From NCBI GenBank assembly GCA_016125075.1, contig WGMO01000004.1, positions 124,001 through 188,000 on the forward strand: a DNA stretch of 64,000 nt. Reading direction: 5' to 3'. Positions 61,932-64,000 of the stretch are shown piece after piece. A model generated the notes under the pieces. The model made no database searches. It had not been told where the DNA came from and worked only from the letters and a program-made list of their open reading frames with translations. The stretch is from Terrimonas sp. GTDB taxonomy: Bacteria; Bacteroidota; Bacteroidia; Chitinophagales; Chitinophagaceae. Positions within the stretch are counted from its first letter, which is position 1. Each line of letters opens with the position of its first letter. The position numbers were made by a program, and so were the translations under genes.

Positions 61932-64000
61932 ATGATACATTCATTGAAAAATGCGGCTATTGTTGTAATACTGCTGCTGGGATTATGTAAACCGGAAGTA
62001 ACCACCGCCCAACATACATTCAGCCGTTTAAAAATAGAACATTGGGATACCCGGAAAGGAATGCCCAACGATATGGCATTAAACGTATACCAGACTAAGG
62101 AAGGATATATCTGGACCACAGGATATACCGGTCTTGTTCGCTTCGATGGTATCAGCTTTACATCCTTTAATTCGCGTTCGGTACCGCTCTTGAAAAGCGA
62201 TAATGTGGAAGGGCTTTTATATGAAACAAACGACAGCACCCTTTGGATCCCTACTCCCAACAGTGGATTGGTTTCTTATGAAAAGGGGGAGTTTAAAGCC
62301 TATCTGACCGACTCAACAATCTTATATATCCTTGGAAAAACAAAAAACGAGGAACTGATCCTGTCCTTTGGAAGGGGCATCCTAAGTTATGGTTTATTCA
62401 ACACCCATACCAGAGCCTTCCAATCCATATCCGATTCCCAAAGGATTCAATTGCTGACAAATGATGGATTAATCAGCCACAGTTATGCCAGGGATAAGTC
62501 GGGAAACCTGTGGGGAAGTCTTAACCGTAAGTTCTTTCGTTTCAATGGGGGAAAGTTTTTTGAAATAACCGCTAAGGAAGGTATCCTTTCCGATCGGGTA
62601 TATTACGAAACCTATGCTGATAGCCGCAACCGGGTCTGGCTGGTTTCTTCAAAGGGCCTGTTTCTCTGGAACGGCAAGGCATTTGAACTTTATCCGGGAA
62701 TGGAAGCAGCGCTATTTACCAGTAGTTCGCCGTCCACAACAATGATACTGGAAGACAGGAAAGGAGGCATCTGGGCAGCTACCAGTTCAGGGGTAGCCTA
62801 CCTCCCTGCGGGATCCGATCGCTTTGAATTTTTCTCTGTAAATGAAAGCATGCTTTCCCAGAATATGAACAATATCATGGAAGACAGGGAGGGGAATATC
62901 TGGTTTTCGTCAACGGCTAACGGGCTGTTTAAACTCAGTGAAAGCAAATTCAACAATTATTCCGTACGGGATGGATTAAACGACAATCGTATAGCAGCAG
63001 TGTGTGCTATAGACAACAATACTTACCTGGTTGCTACCTACCGCAAACTTTTTAGGATCAGCAACGGGGTGGTGGAACCCTATCCCTTTAAAAATAAAAG
63101 TCTTGAAAATTTCAGGGGTGATCCCACCCATTTGTATAAAGATACTAGGGGTAATATTTGGATCTGTTTCTCTTCAGGAAATATTATCAGAATATCGGAG
63201 AAAGGTGAAAAACTATTTGAAGCAAAGGGTTTTGTCCAGGCCAGGTATGTGTTTGAAGATGATAAAGGACAAATTTGGTTTGGATTTGGCTACACGGGCA
63301 TTGGCTTTTTAAACGCGAAGGATAATATTGAATTGCTGCCATTACCGAAAGTCGACTTTAGCTCGCTATACCTCGGTACGATTCGTAAACTGAGCAACGG
63401 GAAATGGCTGCTGACATCATTCAATAAAGGGGTCCTGGTGATCGATACATCCGGCAATCCGACTTATTACGACGACAAATCGGGGCTTCCTACAATTGGT
63501 GTTTTCAGCAGTTTAGAAGACCCGGATGGAACCATTTGGTTAACCACCCAATCGGGTATCACCCGCCTGAAGAACGGTGAATTTCTCCATATAGGTTTCA
63601 GGGAAGGGTTACCTGAAAACTCTGTTTTTGAATTTATGCCCGACCATGAAGGTTATGTCTGGTTCCCTTCAAACCGGGGATTAATCCGTGCCAAAAAACA
63701 GGAATTGAATGATTTCCTCGATAAAAAAACAGCTGCGATTAACTGGTCTTTATATGATGATGGAGATGGTATGTTCAACCGGCAATGTGTCGGTGCCAGG
63801 CATCCCTCCATTACACCCAACGGAAGGTTATTGTTTCCAACATTTGGCGGCCTGGTAGAGGTTAACCCCGGCCAGCTGCAAAAAAATACATTCCCTCCGC
63901 CTGTAAATATTCACCAGGTATCAAGGGATGATGTTGATTTGGGATTACTCCAAAACCGGCTTTTTTCACCCGGTAATCACCGCTATATTTTCAGTTATAG
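61932..64000 (+). CDS. Two-component-regulator-propeller sensor protein (partial, runs off the right edge)
   Basis: ATG 61932 gives 689 codons open to the window end. Signal peptide (ends TTAQ), then Reg_prop-type blades with W-x-x-x-x-x-G-L/V turns (TKEGYIWTTGYTGLVRF, DRKGGIWAATSSGVAYL, DREGNIWFSSTANGLFKL). It is cut inside the start of the Y_Y_Y region (after VNPGQLQKN and NHRYIFSY). The C-terminus presumably continues as a kinase (HisKA or HisKA_3) off the edge, but diguanylate-cyclase forms also exist. About 120 bases lie between it and the hydrolase. Confidence 0.85.
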   Translation, partial: MIHSLKNAAIVVILLLGLCKPEVTTAQHTFSRLKIEHWDTRKGMPNDMALNVYQTKEGYIWTTGYTGLVRFDGISFTSFNSRSVPLLKSDNVEGLLYETNDSTLWIPTPNSGLVSYEKGEFKAYLTDSTILYILGKTKNEELILSFGRGILSYGLFNTHTRAFQSISDSQRIQLLTNDGLISHSYARDKSGNLWGSLNRKFFRFNGGKFFEITAKEGILSDRVYYETYADSRNRVWLVSSKGLFLWNGKAFELYPGMEAALFTSSSPSTTMILEDRKGGIWAATSSGVAYLPAGSDRFEFFSVNESMLSQNMNNIMEDREGNIWFSSTANGLFKLSESKFNNYSVRDGLNDNRIAAVCAIDNNTYLVATYRKLFRISNGVVEPYPFKNKSLENFRGDPTHLYKDTRGNIWICFSSGNIIRISEKGEKLFEAKGFVQARYVFEDDKGQIWFGFGYTGIGFLNAKDNIELLPLPKVDFSSLYLGTIRKLSNGKWLLTSFNKGVLVIDTSGNPTYYDDKSGLPTIGVFSSLEDPDGTIWLTTQSGITRLKNGEFLHIGFREGLPENSVFEFMPDHEGYVWFPSNRGLIRAKKQELNDFLDKKTAAINWSLYDDGDGMFNRQCVGARHPSITPNGRLLFPTFGGLVEVNPGQLQKNTFPPPVNIHQVSRDDVDLGLLQNRLFSPGNHRYIFSY

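Overview
The window looks like chromosomal DNA of a Bacteroidota bacterium, most likely Chitinophagaceae-like. The signs are a fused multi-haem cytochrome of the ActA type at the left edge, two-component-regulator-propeller sensor kinases, promoters close to the TTG-N19-22-TANNTTTG consensus, many GTG/TTG starts and almost no Shine-Dalgarno sequences. The family placement is an inference. I found no rRNA, tRNA, CRISPR array or insertion sequence.

Layout. (a) 1-8.1 kb is ordinary core and membrane genes: a truncated actA-like cytochrome (minus strand), a DUF6787-like membrane protein with purN, an exported carboxypeptidase-regulatory-like protein, a TMEM175-like channel, a DUF2892 protein, a DUF418 membrane protein, a YitT-family protein and an HD phosphohydrolase. 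(b) 8.3-18.0 kb, plus strand, is a tight array of five FIST-domain sensor proteins, one broken by an in-frame TGA. They are interleaved with a cyclase-PEGA-SUMF1-hydrolase fusion, a sterol-desaturase-like enzyme and an EthD-like protein. (c) 18.0-40.8 kb continues on the same strand with seven paralogous histidine kinases (HKs) that share an almost identical catalytic core but carry very different inputs: a coiled coil only, 12 or 5 tandem ~190-residue sensor modules, or periplasmic TPR-like regions. The last is broken by an in-frame TAG. A lipoprotein agmatine-deiminase-like enzyme is translationally coupled to the giant 2691-residue kinase. There is no response regulator in this 32-kb run.

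(d) 40.9-52.5 kb, minus strand, is an envelope and surface region: an exported protein of unknown function, a serine hydrolase with C-terminal tandem repeats, a YadA-head/peptidase-S74 protein, a secreted tail-collar protein, an OmpA-family protein behind a good promoter, and a LuxR-type response regulator with a propeller-type HK. (e) 52.5-60.9 kb, plus strand, holds a decayed fragment of an eighth HK core, then an eight-GAF hybrid kinase with two receiver domains (the second lacking the phospho-acceptor Asp), a CheY-like receiver and a GAF-class III cyclase. (f) 61.0-64.0 kb holds an exported alpha/beta hydrolase and a propeller-type sensor protein cut by the window edge.

The unusual part is the continuous ~32-kb FIST/histidine-kinase run. 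It looks like a locally amplified sensory array in which many inputs feed one type of kinase core, with linked cyclases and visible decay of some copies (two nonsense mutations and one eroded fragment). How the parts signal to one another is inference; the architecture and the lesions are read directly from the sequence.
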